This document shows positions 50,235-58,549 of a stretch of DNA of 64,000 bases, piece by piece. Both the position numbers and the translations under genes were made by a program. The stretch lies in contig NZ_AP012331.1 of the NCBI RefSeq assembly GCF_001042635.1, positions 434,001-498,000 on the forward strand, read 5' to 3'. The notes beneath the pieces were generated by a model. The model did no database searches, was not told the DNA's origin, and worked only from the letters and a program-made list of their open reading frames with translations. This DNA comes from Bifidobacterium scardovii JCM 12489 = DSM 13734 (GTDB lineage Bacteria; Actinomycetota; Actinomycetes; Actinomycetales; Bifidobacteriaceae). The first letter of the stretch is position 1, and each line of letters begins with the position of its first letter.

Positions 50235-50745
50235 CGGAACGTCCGGGCAACGGCCGAGCGAGCAGTGTCCGGGACATAATCCGGACCGGGCGGAACGGGG
50301 AGACGAACATCGATCCTCATTCGGGATCACGGCCGCGCCCGGCGCGGGATGCGGAGCGAACAACCGTCACGGGATCGTCTCGGAGTCCCGCCGGCTACGG
50401 CGAAACCGGCGTCGGGATGCCGTCCGGGGGAGGTTTGGCTCGTTGCCGGGCCGATATGGCAGGCGATGCTCCGATGGAGGGGACGAAGTATACACGAAAA
50501 AACGATTCCCCCATCGGCCGATGCGGAGGCGCCGTCCCCGTGGCCTGCGCACGAATCCTGATTTCCCATGACTGATACCCCCTATAGGAGGCCGCGGCCG
50601 TCATGCGTGCGCTCAGGGCGTAAGTGATTGACATCATTGGCGATGCTGTACCGTTGTGTGACCTTGTCGCTATGTCTTCCCCCTGTTTCGGGGGTATGCG
50701 GCAAGGTGGAACAACGTCTTTCGTGGAGTGCGGAAGGAGATTCTT
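50235..50745 (+). other. Gap between acpS and the HTH gene
   Basis: About 510 bp with no convincing gene. Near its end TTGACA at about 50630 is a consensus -35, but no good -10 follows at the right distance. A short CCCCC...GGGGG hairpin lies at about 50680. It probably carries the leader of the next gene. Confidence 0.35.
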
Positions 50746-51234
50746 GTGCCATATCAGGGTGGAAAGTTCACCGATGACGAGGTGACGTATTTACGATCGC
50801 TCCAAGCCGTGGAGCATGTGACGAACAATCGCATCACATACGCCGACAAATTCAAGGTTCGGGTATTGCGCGAGTATGCGGCGGGGATCTCCCCGAGGAT
50901 GATTTTCCTGCGCGCCGGGTTGGAATCGTCGATACTGGGGCGCAAACGCATCGAGCGCTGCATCGCCCGGTGGCGCAAGGATCCCGGGCTGACCGCATTG
51001 GCCGCCGACGGATCGGCGCAGGGAGGGGCGCCGTCCCGCGTGCCGCTCGTCGCCGATCTTGGCCCGGCGCGGGCTGGCGGGCTGATCGCCGCGGGGGACG
51101 ACGAGGAATCCCGCGATCCGTATGCGCGGCTGGTTCTCGGGGATCACCGCGATCTGGTGATCTCCCGCCAGGCGCAGCACATCATGCGGCTTGAGGCGGA
51201 GCTGGCCCAGCTTCACGCGAAGATGGGCATATGA
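50746..51234 (+). CDS. Helix-turn-helix protein resembling a transposase OrfA
   Basis: 162-residue protein. The central part, YADKFKVRVLREYAAGISPR then IFLRAGL...GRKRIERCIARW, resembles the HTH segment of IS3-type OrfA and related regulators. The C-terminus has an amphipathic helix (QAQHIMRLEAELAQLHAKM), consistent with a leucine-zipper-like coil. No orfB or inverted repeats are seen, so it is not a complete IS. The start is GTG 50746, 6 nt after AAGGAG. Function unknown. Confidence 0.7.
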   Translation: MPYQGGKFTDDEVTYLRSLQAVEHVTNNRITYADKFKVRVLREYAAGISPRMIFLRAGLESSILGRKRIERCIARWRKDPGLTALAADGSAQGGAPSRVPLVADLGPARAGGLIAAGDDEESRDPYARLVLGDHRDLVISRQAQHIMRLEAELAQLHAKMGI

Positions 51235-51381
51235 ACGTCGCTTGCGGATTCCACGGCGTGACCGAGTGGTCGCGATCGACGGATCCGCGAGCGCCGCGAC
51301 ACCGAATCGAACCGGTTTGATGTTGCAGTTTCGCTGCGCTACACTGGCTGCGTGGATGTTGTTGAGACGAAGGAGTTTCCT

Positions 51382-53196
51382 ATGACCCGTGCAACCATAG
51401 CCAGAGGCGCGTTCAAGACCCGGCTCGACGATCGCATCGGCGAGCTCGAAGCGCTGTACTCCCAGCTGTACGACGACCCCGACGCGTTCGATGAGCTCAT
51501 CAACGCGATGGCGGCCGCCTCATCCGCCCGCCCGGCCGATCTCAAGCGGCTCGACAAGGCGCGCGAGGCCGATCCCGAATGGTACAAGTGCGGCGACATG
51601 TTCGGCATGACCATGTACTCCGATCTGTTCGCCGGCGATCTGAAGAAGCTCGCCGACCGCATCCCCTATCTCAAGGAGCAGAAGCTCACCTACCTGCATC
51701 TGATGCCGTTGCTGCAGATGCCGCACCCCTACAACGACGGTGGATACGCGGTCGAGGACTTCGACACCGTCGACCCGCTGTTCGGCACCAACGAGGATCT
51801 CGCGGCGCTGACCAAGAAGCTGCGCCGCGCCGGCATCAGCCTGTGCCTCGACTTCGTGATGAACCACACTGCGTCCTCGCACCGCTGGGCCAAGGCGGCG
51901 CAGGCCGGCGATCCCGAGTACCAGGACTACTACTTCTGCTTCGACGACCGCACCATCCCCGACCAGTACGAGCAGACCGTGCCGCAGGTGTTCCCCAACA
52001 CCGCGCCGGGCAACTTCACCTGGAACGAGGCCATGGGCAAGTGGGTGATGACCCAGTTCTACCCGTTCCAGTGGGATCTGAACTACCGCAACCCGAAGGT
52101 GCTCGTCGCGATGCTCTCCAGCGTGATGCATCTGGCGAACCTCGGCGTCGAGGTCTTCCGCCTCGATGCGGTGCCGTACATCTGGAAGCGGATCGGCACC
52201 GACTGCCGCAACCTGCCGCAGGTGCATGTGATCGTGCGCATGCTGCGCATCGTGCTCGAATGCGTCTGCCCAGCCGTCGTGCTCAAGGGCGAGGTGGTGA
52301 TGCCGCCCAAGGAGCTGGCCGCCTACTTCGGCACGAAGGGCAAGCCCGAGTGCCACATGCTGTACAACGTGTCCGTCATGGTGAATCTGTGGAGCGCCCT
52401 GGCCAACGGCGACACCCGGCTGCTCAAGGCGCAGCTTGACGCGCTCAACTCGCTGCCGGACAACTGCTGGTTCGTCAACTACCTGCGGTGCCACGACGAC
52501 GTCGGCTGGGGCCTGGACGAGGACGAGGAGCGCCGCCTCGGCATCGACCCGCAAAAGCACAAGGAATTCCTGTACCACTTCTACGAGGGCGCCGTGCCGG
52601 GCAGCTGGGCCATGGGCGAGCTGTACAACTACGATGCGGCCACGTCCGACGCCCGCAACTGCGGCACGACCGCCAGCATGTGCGGCATCGAGCGCGCGCT
52701 GATCACGCATGACAGGCCGGCGCTCGCCAAGGCGGTGGACCGCGATCTGCTCATGCACCGCGCGATGTCGTTCCTGCGCGGGTTCCCGATGCTCAGCTGC
52801 GGAGACGAGATCGCGCAGCTCAACGGATGGGAGTACAAGGAGGACCCGGACCGCATCGAGGACAGCCGCAACCTGCACCGCAGCCATTTCGACTGGGACA
52901 AGGCGGCGCTGCGCAAGAAGTCCGGTACGCTGCAGCACGAGCTGTGGGAGGGCATGGAGGGCCTGCGCGACATGCGGCACGATCCGTGCTTCGCGCCCGA
53001 TGCGTGGGTGAGCACGTGGGACGCGAACAACGATGCGGTGCTTGCGATGGTGCGTCAGGTCGAAGGGGAGACGCTGGTCGGCCTGTTCAACTTCTCCGGC
53101 AAGCCCCAGGCCGTGCACCTCAACGGATCGCAGCATATCCTCGAACCGCTCGACGCCGAGCTCGAGCCGTACGAAGCGAAGCTGATCCGGCGCTGA
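51382..53196 (+). CDS. GH13 amylosucrase-like glucosyltransferase/hydrolase
   Basis: 604-residue alpha-amylase-superfamily protein of the amylosucrase subfamily. The (beta/alpha)8 domain has MPLLQMPHPYNDGGYAV, DFVMNHT, the nucleophile Asp in VFRLDAVPYIWK, the acid/base Glu in LKGEV and the stabiliser in CHDDVGW. A helical N-terminal domain (residues about 1-75) and C-terminal beta domain match amylosucrase. It would use sucrose or act on alpha-glucosides. ATG 51382 has AAGGAG 8 nt upstream. No signal peptide, hence cytosolic. Confidence 0.88.
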   Translation: MTRATIARGAFKTRLDDRIGELEALYSQLYDDPDAFDELINAMAAASSARPADLKRLDKAREADPEWYKCGDMFGMTMYSDLFAGDLKKLADRIPYLKEQKLTYLHLMPLLQMPHPYNDGGYAVEDFDTVDPLFGTNEDLAALTKKLRRAGISLCLDFVMNHTASSHRWAKAAQAGDPEYQDYYFCFDDRTIPDQYEQTVPQVFPNTAPGNFTWNEAMGKWVMTQFYPFQWDLNYRNPKVLVAMLSSVMHLANLGVEVFRLDAVPYIWKRIGTDCRNLPQVHVIVRMLRIVLECVCPAVVLKGEVVMPPKELAAYFGTKGKPECHMLYNVSVMVNLWSALANGDTRLLKAQLDALNSLPDNCWFVNYLRCHDDVGWGLDEDEERRLGIDPQKHKEFLYHFYEGAVPGSWAMGELYNYDAATSDARNCGTTASMCGIERALITHDRPALAKAVDRDLLMHRAMSFLRGFPMLSCGDEIAQLNGWEYKEDPDRIEDSRNLHRSHFDWDKAALRKKSGTLQHELWEGMEGLRDMRHDPCFAPDAWVSTWDANNDAVLAMVRQVEGETLVGLFNFSGKPQAVHLNGSQHILEPLDAELEPYEAKLIRR

Positions 53197-53235
53197 CGGA
53201 GCGGCGCGGGCGCGTGATCCCGCGAAGCCCGCCGC

Positions 53236-53270
53236 ATCGTCGCCCGCCTCGGAGCGGAGCGGGCGACGAT
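53236..53270 (+). terminator. Hairpin after the amylosucrase-like gene
   Basis: Perfect 12-bp GC-rich stem ATCGTCGCCCGC (53236-53247) with 53259-53270, 11-nt loop, no U-tract. Confidence 0.5.
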
Positions 53271-53312
53271 ACAGGCCCGGTTGCCTCTGGGCGGGGGTTG
53301 TGTATAATGGCT

Positions 53313-53318
53313 CAGGTC
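53313..53318 (+). promoter_or_regulatory. -10 element of tRNA-Gly
   Basis: Perfect TATAAT 16 bp before the mature tRNA 5' end; no good -35 hexamer is visible at 16-18 bp spacing. Confidence 0.7.
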
Positions 53319-53334
53319 GCCTCAAGCGGCACGC

Positions 53335-53408
53335 GCGGATGTAGCTCAATGGTAGAGCCTCAGTCTTCCAAACTGATTACGCGGGTTCGATTCCCGTCGT
53401 CCGCTCCA
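53335..53408 (+). tRNA. tRNA-Gly (anticodon TCC)
   Basis: Acceptor GCGGATG pairs with CGTCCGC (one G-U), D-arm GCTCAATGGTAGAGC, anticodon loop CTTCCAA giving TCC, T-loop GGTTCGATTCC, and an encoded CCA. It is the probable integration site of the following element: an integrase gene starts 168 bp downstream. Confidence 0.95.
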
Positions 53409-53413
53409 CTGGC

Positions 53414-53456
53414 AAAGGCCGGAAACCCGATGATTCCAAGGGTTTCCGGCCTTTTT
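53414..53456 (+). terminator. Intrinsic terminator after tRNA-Gly
   Basis: Stem of 14-15 bp (53414-53428 with 53440-53453, AAGGCCGGAAACCC core), 11-nt loop, then TTTTT. It is six bases past the tRNA CCA. Confidence 0.85.
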
Positions 53457-53509
53457 CGTTCCCCGGCGGAATCATCCCGTGGGTGCAAGATTCGGCGTAA
53501 TCGGGAGCG

Positions 53510-53540
53510 ATAGGGCGACCAATAGGGCGACCAATAGGGT
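53510..53540 (+). repeat. 12-bp iterons ATAGGGCGACCA
   Basis: ATAGGGCGACCA at 53510-53521 and 53522-53533, then ATAGGGTT at 53534. They lie between tRNA-Gly and the integrase start. Possibly integrase or Xis arm-type sites; not proven. Confidence 0.7.
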
Positions 53541-53575
53541 TACCTCTAACCGTTACAGGAAGAGGCCTGAAGCCC

Positions 53576-54793
53576 ATGACAACACAGAAAAGAACACGAC
53601 GCCCCAAAGGATCCGGCGGAGAATGGCAGGACGAAAAAGGCGTCTGGCACATCCGCATCGACGCCACACCAGACCCACGCACCGGCAACCGCCGCCGCGT
53701 CACCGCGACCGGCCCCACCCGGACCGCCGCCAGACAAAAACTCCACGCCAAACTCGACGCCATGAAACGCAGCGGCACGCTGCCCCTGACGAACATCCCC
53801 ACACTCGACGTGTGGATCGACCGATGGCTCAAGGCCATCACCCCGAACGTCAAACCCCGCACCCTCGAGACCTACACGAGCGACTGCAACACCATCCGCA
53901 ACCGGATCGGCGGCATGAAACTCGACAAGATCACCGCAGCTACCATCGAACACATGTGCGCCGACCTCGCCAAGACGCACAGCAGCAAAACCGTCCACAA
54001 CCAATACATCCGCCTCAGGCAGATCCTGCAGGCCGCCGTCCGCGACAAACTCATCCCATCCAACCCGGCGCTCGCCGCCATACCGCCACGGTACACGTCG
54101 GGAACCACCGCGATACTCAAGGCGGGACAGCCGGCGAAGATGACGGAAGCCGCCCGCAAGCCGGCCAAACGCAAACACGACCACCTCGCCGACACCGACG
54201 AAGACCGCGAAATGTGGAGCCTCATGTGGAATCTCGCGTTCGAAACCGGCATGAGACAGGCCGAACGGTTCGCCATCCTGCCCGAGGAGCTCGCCACCAT
54301 CGACGGCGTGCACGGCATCCAAATCATATGGGAGCTCCAACGCTTCAAGTCCGGCACCGAAGCACCCAACTGGCTCCGAGCCCGCCACTACGAGGGCGGC
54401 TTCTGGCTCGTCGAACCCAAAAGCAAACAAGGCAACCGGTTCGTGCCCGTCAGCAACCAGACATGGCTCAGCCTATGGGCGCTCGCCGGCCGCAGGCAAT
54501 GCAAGCCCGGCCAGCTCATATTCACCCGCGAGGGACGTCCGCTCACCAACACCGTGGAACGACTCCGCTGGAAACGCGCCCTCGAAGACGCCAACCTGCC
54601 CTACGTCACGATCCGAAGCGCCCGCCACTTCTTCAGCACCAACCTCGCCGAAGCCGGAGCCCCCGAAGACGCAAGAAAAGCCATGATGGGCCACGCCAAA
54701 ATCACCACCACAGCCGGCTACACCCACTGGTCAGCCGAAAGCCTCGCCACGCTCGCCGACAAGGCCCGCGAGGCCATCGGCCAAACGGTGTAA
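53576..54793 (+). CDS. int: Tyrosine recombinase/phage integrase
   Basis: 405-residue site-specific recombinase. The N-terminal AP2-like arm-binding part (about 10-60: GGEWQDEKGVWHIRID), a SAM-like core-binding domain (about 75-175), and the catalytic domain. Catalytic residues: Arg in TGMRQAER, Lys in KSKQGNR, the box-II pair in RSARHFF, GHA, and Tyr in AGYTHW. Box II is RxxRH here where HxxRH is usual. RBS AGGAAGAGG. The gene lies 168 bp from tRNA-Gly and converges with the leftward small genes. Confidence 0.93.
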   Translation: MTTQKRTRRPKGSGGEWQDEKGVWHIRIDATPDPRTGNRRRVTATGPTRTAARQKLHAKLDAMKRSGTLPLTNIPTLDVWIDRWLKAITPNVKPRTLETYTSDCNTIRNRIGGMKLDKITAATIEHMCADLAKTHSSKTVHNQYIRLRQILQAAVRDKLIPSNPALAAIPPRYTSGTTAILKAGQPAKMTEAARKPAKRKHDHLADTDEDREMWSLMWNLAFETGMRQAERFAILPEELATIDGVHGIQIIWELQRFKSGTEAPNWLRARHYEGGFWLVEPKSKQGNRFVPVSNQTWLSLWALAGRRQCKPGQLIFTREGRPLTNTVERLRWKRALEDANLPYVTIRSARHFFSTNLAEAGAPEDARKAMMGHAKITTTAGYTHWSAESLATLADKAREAIGQTV

Positions 54794-54834
54794 CAAACGG
54801 TCGCAGATATTTCCACAGGGAAGCCAGTGGCAGA

Positions 54835-55065
54835 TTATTCTGCGCCGCCCCTTCCTCGCTGCTCCGGATGCTTGCGTGGCCGTCCGCCGCCCGACCCACG
54901 ACCGGGGCGGGCGGCGTTCCACGCATCGATCGTCTCCGGCAACCAGCCGCGAGTCGCACCGATCAAGGCATCCGGCTCCGGCAGATGATAGCCCCTCGCC
55001 GCCGGATTGCTCGAACCGATGCGCTCGCCGACCTCCTTGAGGCTCAGATATCGTGCGGTGCTCAT
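54835..55065 (-). CDS. Small HTH DNA-binding protein (AlpA/excisionase-like)
   Basis: 76-residue protein. YLSLKEVGERIG at the N-terminus is a MerR/AlpA-type HTH first helix, and LPETIDAWNAARPGR resembles the end of phage excisionase domains; a basic Arg/Gly-rich tail follows. Opposite and convergent to the integrase gene, as xis genes often are. ATG 55065 has GGAGG 6 nt upstream and overlaps the stop of the next upstream gene by ATGA. Recombination directionality factor by inference. Confidence 0.72.
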   Translation of the reverse strand: MSTARYLSLKEVGERIGSSNPAARGYHLPEPDALIGATRGWLPETIDAWNAARPGRGSGGGRPRKHPEQRGRGGAE

Positions 55066-55208
55066 TTCCGGCCTCCCGCGAGGAATCCGAAAACACCTGC
55101 GGCCATGCCGAAGGTTCCGGCCGCGATGGACTGACCGCCGACGGCGAGAATGAGGCACATCGCGCCGCATGCCAGCGAGACGAGCCTGTATGCGTTTGTT
55201 GTGTTCAT
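55062..55208 (-). CDS. Small membrane protein (48 aa)
   Basis: 48 residues, starting MNTTNAYRLVSLACGAM and ending FLAGGRK. Two hydrophobic stretches with Gly-rich turns suggest two short TM segments. Translation is coupled by ATGA to the xis-like gene. No family recognised. Confidence 0.6.
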   Translation of the reverse strand: MNTTNAYRLVSLACGAMCLILAVGGQSIAAGTFGMAAGVFGFLAGGRK

Positions 55209-55286
55209 GATGCTCCATGGATTAGTCTGGGGATAGGGAGCCGCAGCTCCGGATACTAGGATTATTCGGAATCCGCGGCTCTTGTT

Positions 55287-55436
55287 CTACCTGCGGGGCC
55301 TTCTCCGCTTGTAGGGCGGCTTGGGCTTCGGAGCGGGCGGCGGCTCGCTGCCTTTGGACTTCACCGCCGCGATGACCGCTGCGATGCCGACCAGCAGGGA
55401 GCCGATGGCTTCTATCGCTTTCCAGACCTCATCCAT
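55287..55436 (-). CDS. Small membrane protein with basic Pro-rich tail (49 aa)
   Basis: 49 residues: MDEVWKAIEAIGSLLVG begins a single TM (about 8-28), then KSKGSEPPPAP and a strongly basic tail (YKRRRPRR). An ideal RBS AAGGAGGTGA precedes ATG 55436. First gene of the leftward three-gene operon; the AT-rich 55440-55500 region upstream (TATAAT on the minus strand) is its likely promoter. The remaining gap to 55684 shows no gene. Function unknown. Confidence 0.7.
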   Translation of the reverse strand: MDEVWKAIEAIGSLLVGIAAVIAAVKSKGSEPPPAPKPKPPYKRRRPRR

Positions 55437-55684
55437 ATCTCACCTCCTTCCACTGTTTCGTTTTCGCTTACATAATAATTATAGCTCAATTAAGTAAGTT
55501 ATGCAATTCTGAGGAATCGACACGCCGCGGGTTAGCACGGCGATCCCTCCTTTGCCGATGCGGGACCCTTGCGTCCCTTGGAGGGGCTAGAATATGGCCA
55601 TTCGGCCAGTCTGATCCTCTATATAGATTCAGGGGGATTCTTGGCCCGTCCAGCTAATCGCGCAAGGAGTGGTGACCCGACAGC

Positions 55685-56650
55685 ATGGCAGCCAAAGCGG
55701 ATGCGCTTGTCGAAATCGACGAACGCGGTAACCTAGGTGAACTTTCCTTACGATATTACGGTCCGGCATTAGATGTGGACCACTCCATCAGCGCCAAAGC
55801 CTTAGCTCCCGCGCTGCTTAATTTCGCCGACGCCGTGGAAGCGGCGAAAAACGAAATGTCGTCCGAATCCCAAGTCGAACTCCGCGTCAAAGCAACACGG
55901 CCCGGCTCCTTCGACATACAGCTCCTTCTCCAAGGGATAGGGGACTTCGCGAACACAGCCCAAGGGCAGGGGCTCGAATGGCTCGCCACGGTAGGCGGAG
56001 TAGGGTTCCTGACCATACTCATCGGAGCCGTGAAGTTCGTCAAGTACGTGCACGAACACGGAGAACCCAAAATCGTTAAGACGGAACCCCTGCCGGCGGA
56101 TGAAGGCACCACCTTCTCGGAAGAAAAAGTCACCGTGAAGGCTCCCGACGGAACCTTTTACGAAACCTATCGATCTTCAATGAGAATCGCCGCAAACCGC
56201 ACCTTCGTCAATTCCGCCGGCAAAGCCCTCTCGGGGCCAGCCGCAGCAGACGGTGTCGATGGCGCGGAACTTTCAAGCCGGACCGAGTCGGTCAATGTTG
56301 ATAAGCAGACGGCGCGCAGCATGGCCGACTGGACCCCCGACGAGGACGTGATAAACGAAACGGATTCGACGCTAACCGTCCAGCCCCTCGACGCGCATTT
56401 CGAACCTGGAAAGAAGTGGCATGTGACGGTTGGCGGCGAAACCAAATACACTGTCGACATGGAAGACCCCGCATTCATCCACGCAGTCGAAAACGGCAAG
56501 AGAATCGGGAAGCGCGACATGTTCGTCGTAACGATGCACACTATCTCATCGAGAGGCAAAGACGGAAAGCTCAAAGCCCGCCACGCCATCACAAAAGTCC
56601 AAAAGCACATCCCCTACGACGAGGGATCCCAAGGGGAACTCGACATATAA
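55685..56650 (+). CDS. Cargo protein with one TM segment, unknown function
   Basis: 321 residues, not confidently assigned to a family. The N-terminal ~85 residues look like a small alpha/beta domain (LSLRYYGPALDVDHSISA, RVKATRPGSFDIQLLL). A TM follows (GVGFLTILIGAVKFVKYV, about 106-123), then a soluble C-terminal part with a beta-rich repeat-like pattern. Similar N-terminal-domain/TM proteins occur as accessory genes in other prophages. A GC-rich hairpin module follows, and the gene stands as a separate unit. A role in host fitness or phage exclusion is only a guess from position. Confidence 0.7.
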   Translation: MAAKADALVEIDERGNLGELSLRYYGPALDVDHSISAKALAPALLNFADAVEAAKNEMSSESQVELRVKATRPGSFDIQLLLQGIGDFANTAQGQGLEWLATVGGVGFLTILIGAVKFVKYVHEHGEPKIVKTEPLPADEGTTFSEEKVTVKAPDGTFYETYRSSMRIAANRTFVNSAGKALSGPAAADGVDGAELSSRTESVNVDKQTARSMADWTPDEDVINETDSTLTVQPLDAHFEPGKKWHVTVGGETKYTVDMEDPAFIHAVENGKRIGKRDMFVVTMHTISSRGKDGKLKARHAITKVQKHIPYDEGSQGELDI

Positions 56651-56651
56651 T

Positions 56652-56750
56652 CAACCGCCCCGGCACTCGCGAAGAGCGGCCGGGGCGATTCCGTATATGC
56701 GGCGGTAGAATCTAAACAGGCCGCATCGAGGCGGCCGAGAGAACAACGGG
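56652..56750 (+). repeat. Intergenic punctuation module, copy A
   Basis: A hairpin CGCCCCGGC...GCCGGGGCG (56656-56687), then GATTCCGTATATGCGG, then TAGAAT (56706-56711), then a second hairpin GGCCGC...GCGGCC and GAGAGAACAACG. About 90% identical to copy C at 58421; the last half matches copy B at 57240. It lies between two cargo genes and seems to combine a terminator with a leader or promoter. Confidence 0.85.
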
Positions 56751-56759
56751 GTTGGAGGC

Positions 56760-57206
56760 ATGATGTCGGAACGGGAGAACGGAAAAATGGGCAAAGCCGC
56801 AAAATGGGTTAAAGACAATGGCCTGGCCCTCGCGCGCGAAATGGTCGGGCGACATGACGACGATATGAGCAACGAAGGGGCGAGCCGCCAATTCCGCCGT
56901 GATATGGAACGAGCCACCGCGGCATTCGCCGAACTCGGCGCCGACAAACAACAAATGCACGAACTACTCCGCAAATGGTTCGGAGTGGACAGCATGGAAG
57001 AAGCGGACTCCTACATCAAGGAAGGAGCCCAGTTCGAATACCCCATGACACTGCTCGAAGAATACCTGAAACGCGAAGGATGCGAGACGATGGACATAAT
57101 CAGATTCAAGAAAGACCACAACGTAGTGGAGAAACTCAGACGAGACCCGTCATTGTCCAACCTCACCGCAGAACAACTCAAACAACGAATGGAACAAAAC
57201 GAATAA
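56760..57206 (+). CDS. Cargo protein, predicted soluble, unknown function
   Basis: 148 residues, highly charged and helical (RDMERATAAFAELGADKQQM, LEEYLKREGCETMDIIRF). No catalytic motif or TM is seen. TTGGAGG lies immediately before ATG 56760/56763; the second ATG gives a better spacing. Flanked by punctuation modules A and B. Not recognised. Confidence 0.65.
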   Translation: MMSERENGKMGKAAKWVKDNGLALAREMVGRHDDDMSNEGASRQFRRDMERATAAFAELGADKQQMHELLRKWFGVDSMEEADSYIKEGAQFEYPMTLLEEYLKREGCETMDIIRFKKDHNVVEKLRRDPSLSNLTAEQLKQRMEQNE

Positions 57207-57229
57207 AAACACCTCCAGCGCTCGCCTGC

Positions 57230-57290
57230 CGAACGCTTGAATCTAATCAAGCCGCATCGAGACGGCCGAGAGAACAACGAGGCTGGGGCG
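57230..57290 (+). repeat. Intergenic punctuation module, partial copy B
   Basis: Holds the leader part GAATCTAATCAAGCCGCATC and GAGAGAACAACGAGG of copies A and C but a different, weaker upstream hairpin. Confidence 0.75.
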
Positions 57291-57343
57291 TTATACCGGA
57301 ACAAGAGGATGATGCGACACACGCGGGCGGCCCAAAGTGGGTC

Positions 57344-57383
57344 GAACTTATGCACATTCTGACCGAAAAATGTGCATAAGTTC
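57344..57383 (+). promoter_or_regulatory. Perfect 15-bp inverted repeat before the two-gene system
   Basis: GAACTTATGCACATT (57344-57358) and its exact inverse (57369-57383), 10-bp spacer, centred about 80 bp before the first start. It is a strong candidate operator for autoregulation, and could also fold as an mRNA hairpin. Confidence 0.8.
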
Positions 57384-57441
57384 ATCAAAAGTGTGTAAAT
57401 TGGACATACGAGTTGTGATGACAAGCCGAAAGGAGACTGAC

Positions 57442-57654
57442 ATGACCGCAGTGGCGGTGGCTCCAAAGGCCCATAAAATCGGCAGGCCGGTCATGCTGGA
57501 CAGCGAGGAAATCCGAAAGCGCAGGAATGCCCTCGAGAGCAAGTACGGCACTCGCGAACAGCTTTCGCAGAAGCGCGACCTCATCGGACTCACTCTCGAG
57601 GAACGCATCGCACTGTACGACCTCGAGGATCTCGACTTCCTAGAGGACCGATGA
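57442..57654 (+). CDS. First gene of a two-gene cargo system (70 aa)
   Basis: 70 residues, acidic at the C-terminus (LYDLEDLDFLEDR) with a RKRRNALESKYG helix and TLEERIALYDL. Small upstream proteins with a KYG...LTxEE...DLDFL pattern occur next to larger partners in other actinobacteria, as far as I recall. RBS AAAGGAG lies 7 nt before ATG 57442. It overlaps the partner gene by ATGA. Antitoxin-like size and position, but the function is unproven. Confidence 0.7.
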   Translation: MTAVAVAPKAHKIGRPVMLDSEEIRKRRNALESKYGTREQLSQKRDLIGLTLEERIALYDLEDLDFLEDR

Positions 57655-58415
57655 GCACAGGATCCGACCAGACCGAGGAACAGGCCATCGATTTCGCCCA
57701 GAGACTCGAGAACATGCTCACCGAGGTTCTCGGCCAACCAGCGGACGGGCAATACACCGCCGATCCACAAGGCGCGCGAAAAAAACGCAGTGCCAGCTAT
57801 CTGATCAAGATGAGGGATCCGCAAGGCATCCCTCTCACCGTGGGCGGCAATACCATACTCCGTCTCTCATACCGTTACCAATGCTCCTGCCGCGACTCGA
57901 ATTCATATCTCCAAGTGGATGAGTCCGCGATCACGCTGCGAGCTGAAAGCGATCCCGCACCCATCGTCCACTATGATTACGTGCGCGACCCGCATAGCGC
58001 CATTCCCGCGGCCCACATCAACATTCACGCCAGCAACGACAGCGCCACGAAAGCGATGTTCGCCTGCGGCAGCAAAAGCCAAGGCAAGAACAGACGAAAG
58101 GCGTTCATCGACAAAGGAACCTTCCCCACATTCTCCTCACTCCACTTCCCCGTAGGAGGAGACCGATTCCGCCCCGGACTCGAAGACGTCCTACAAATGG
58201 CCATCTACGAATTCGGCATAGACGCACAACCGCAATGGCAAAAAGCCATCGAACAAAGCCGCGCCGAATACCGCACCCGCCAAATCAGCGCCCTCGTCCG
58301 CGAATTCCCGGACATCGCATACCAGGCCCTCTCGCAAAACGGATACCTCGACAACGGCACACCACCACAACGACCCGAACGAGAAGACACCAAAAGCCGA
58401 CTCACCAAATACTGA
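57651..58415 (+). CDS. Second gene of a two-gene cargo system (254 aa)
   Basis: 254 residues without TM or signal peptide. Notable segments are YLIKMRDPQGIPLTVGGN, CSCRDSNSYL, VHYDYVRDPHSAIPAAHI, and SLHFPVGGDRFRPGLEDVL. Conserved-looking D/H/R/R spacing would suit a ligand or nucleic-acid site, but no family was identified. Translation is coupled to the 70-residue gene. With the operator-like repeat upstream, it could be a toxin-antitoxin or defence pair. Confidence 0.72.
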   Translation: MSTGSDQTEEQAIDFAQRLENMLTEVLGQPADGQYTADPQGARKKRSASYLIKMRDPQGIPLTVGGNTILRLSYRYQCSCRDSNSYLQVDESAITLRAESDPAPIVHYDYVRDPHSAIPAAHINIHASNDSATKAMFACGSKSQGKNRRKAFIDKGTFPTFSSLHFPVGGDRFRPGLEDVLQMAIYEFGIDAQPQWQKAIEQSRAEYRTRQISALVREFPDIAYQALSQNGYLDNGTPPQRPEREDTKSRLTKY

Positions 58416-58420
58416 CGCCC

Positions 58421-58520
58421 AACCGCCCCGGCGCTCGCAGAGAGCGGCCGGGGCGATTCCGTATATGCGGGCGGTAGAATCTAGGTAAGCCGCATCGAGA
58501 CGGCCGAGAGAATATTCCGG
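58421..58520 (+). repeat. Intergenic punctuation module, copy C
   Basis: CGCCCCGGC...GCCGGGGCG hairpin, GATTCCGTATATGCGG, TAGAAT and the CCGCATCGAGACGGCCGAGAG leader. Near-identical to copy A. Confidence 0.85.
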
Positions 58521-58549
58521 AAGCGGGTTGATCCCCATTGGAGGCAGGA

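Noticed and set aside
50746..51234. Complete insertion sequence
   Set aside because: Only an OrfA-like HTH protein is present; no orfB with a DDE motif and no terminal inverted repeats were found around it.
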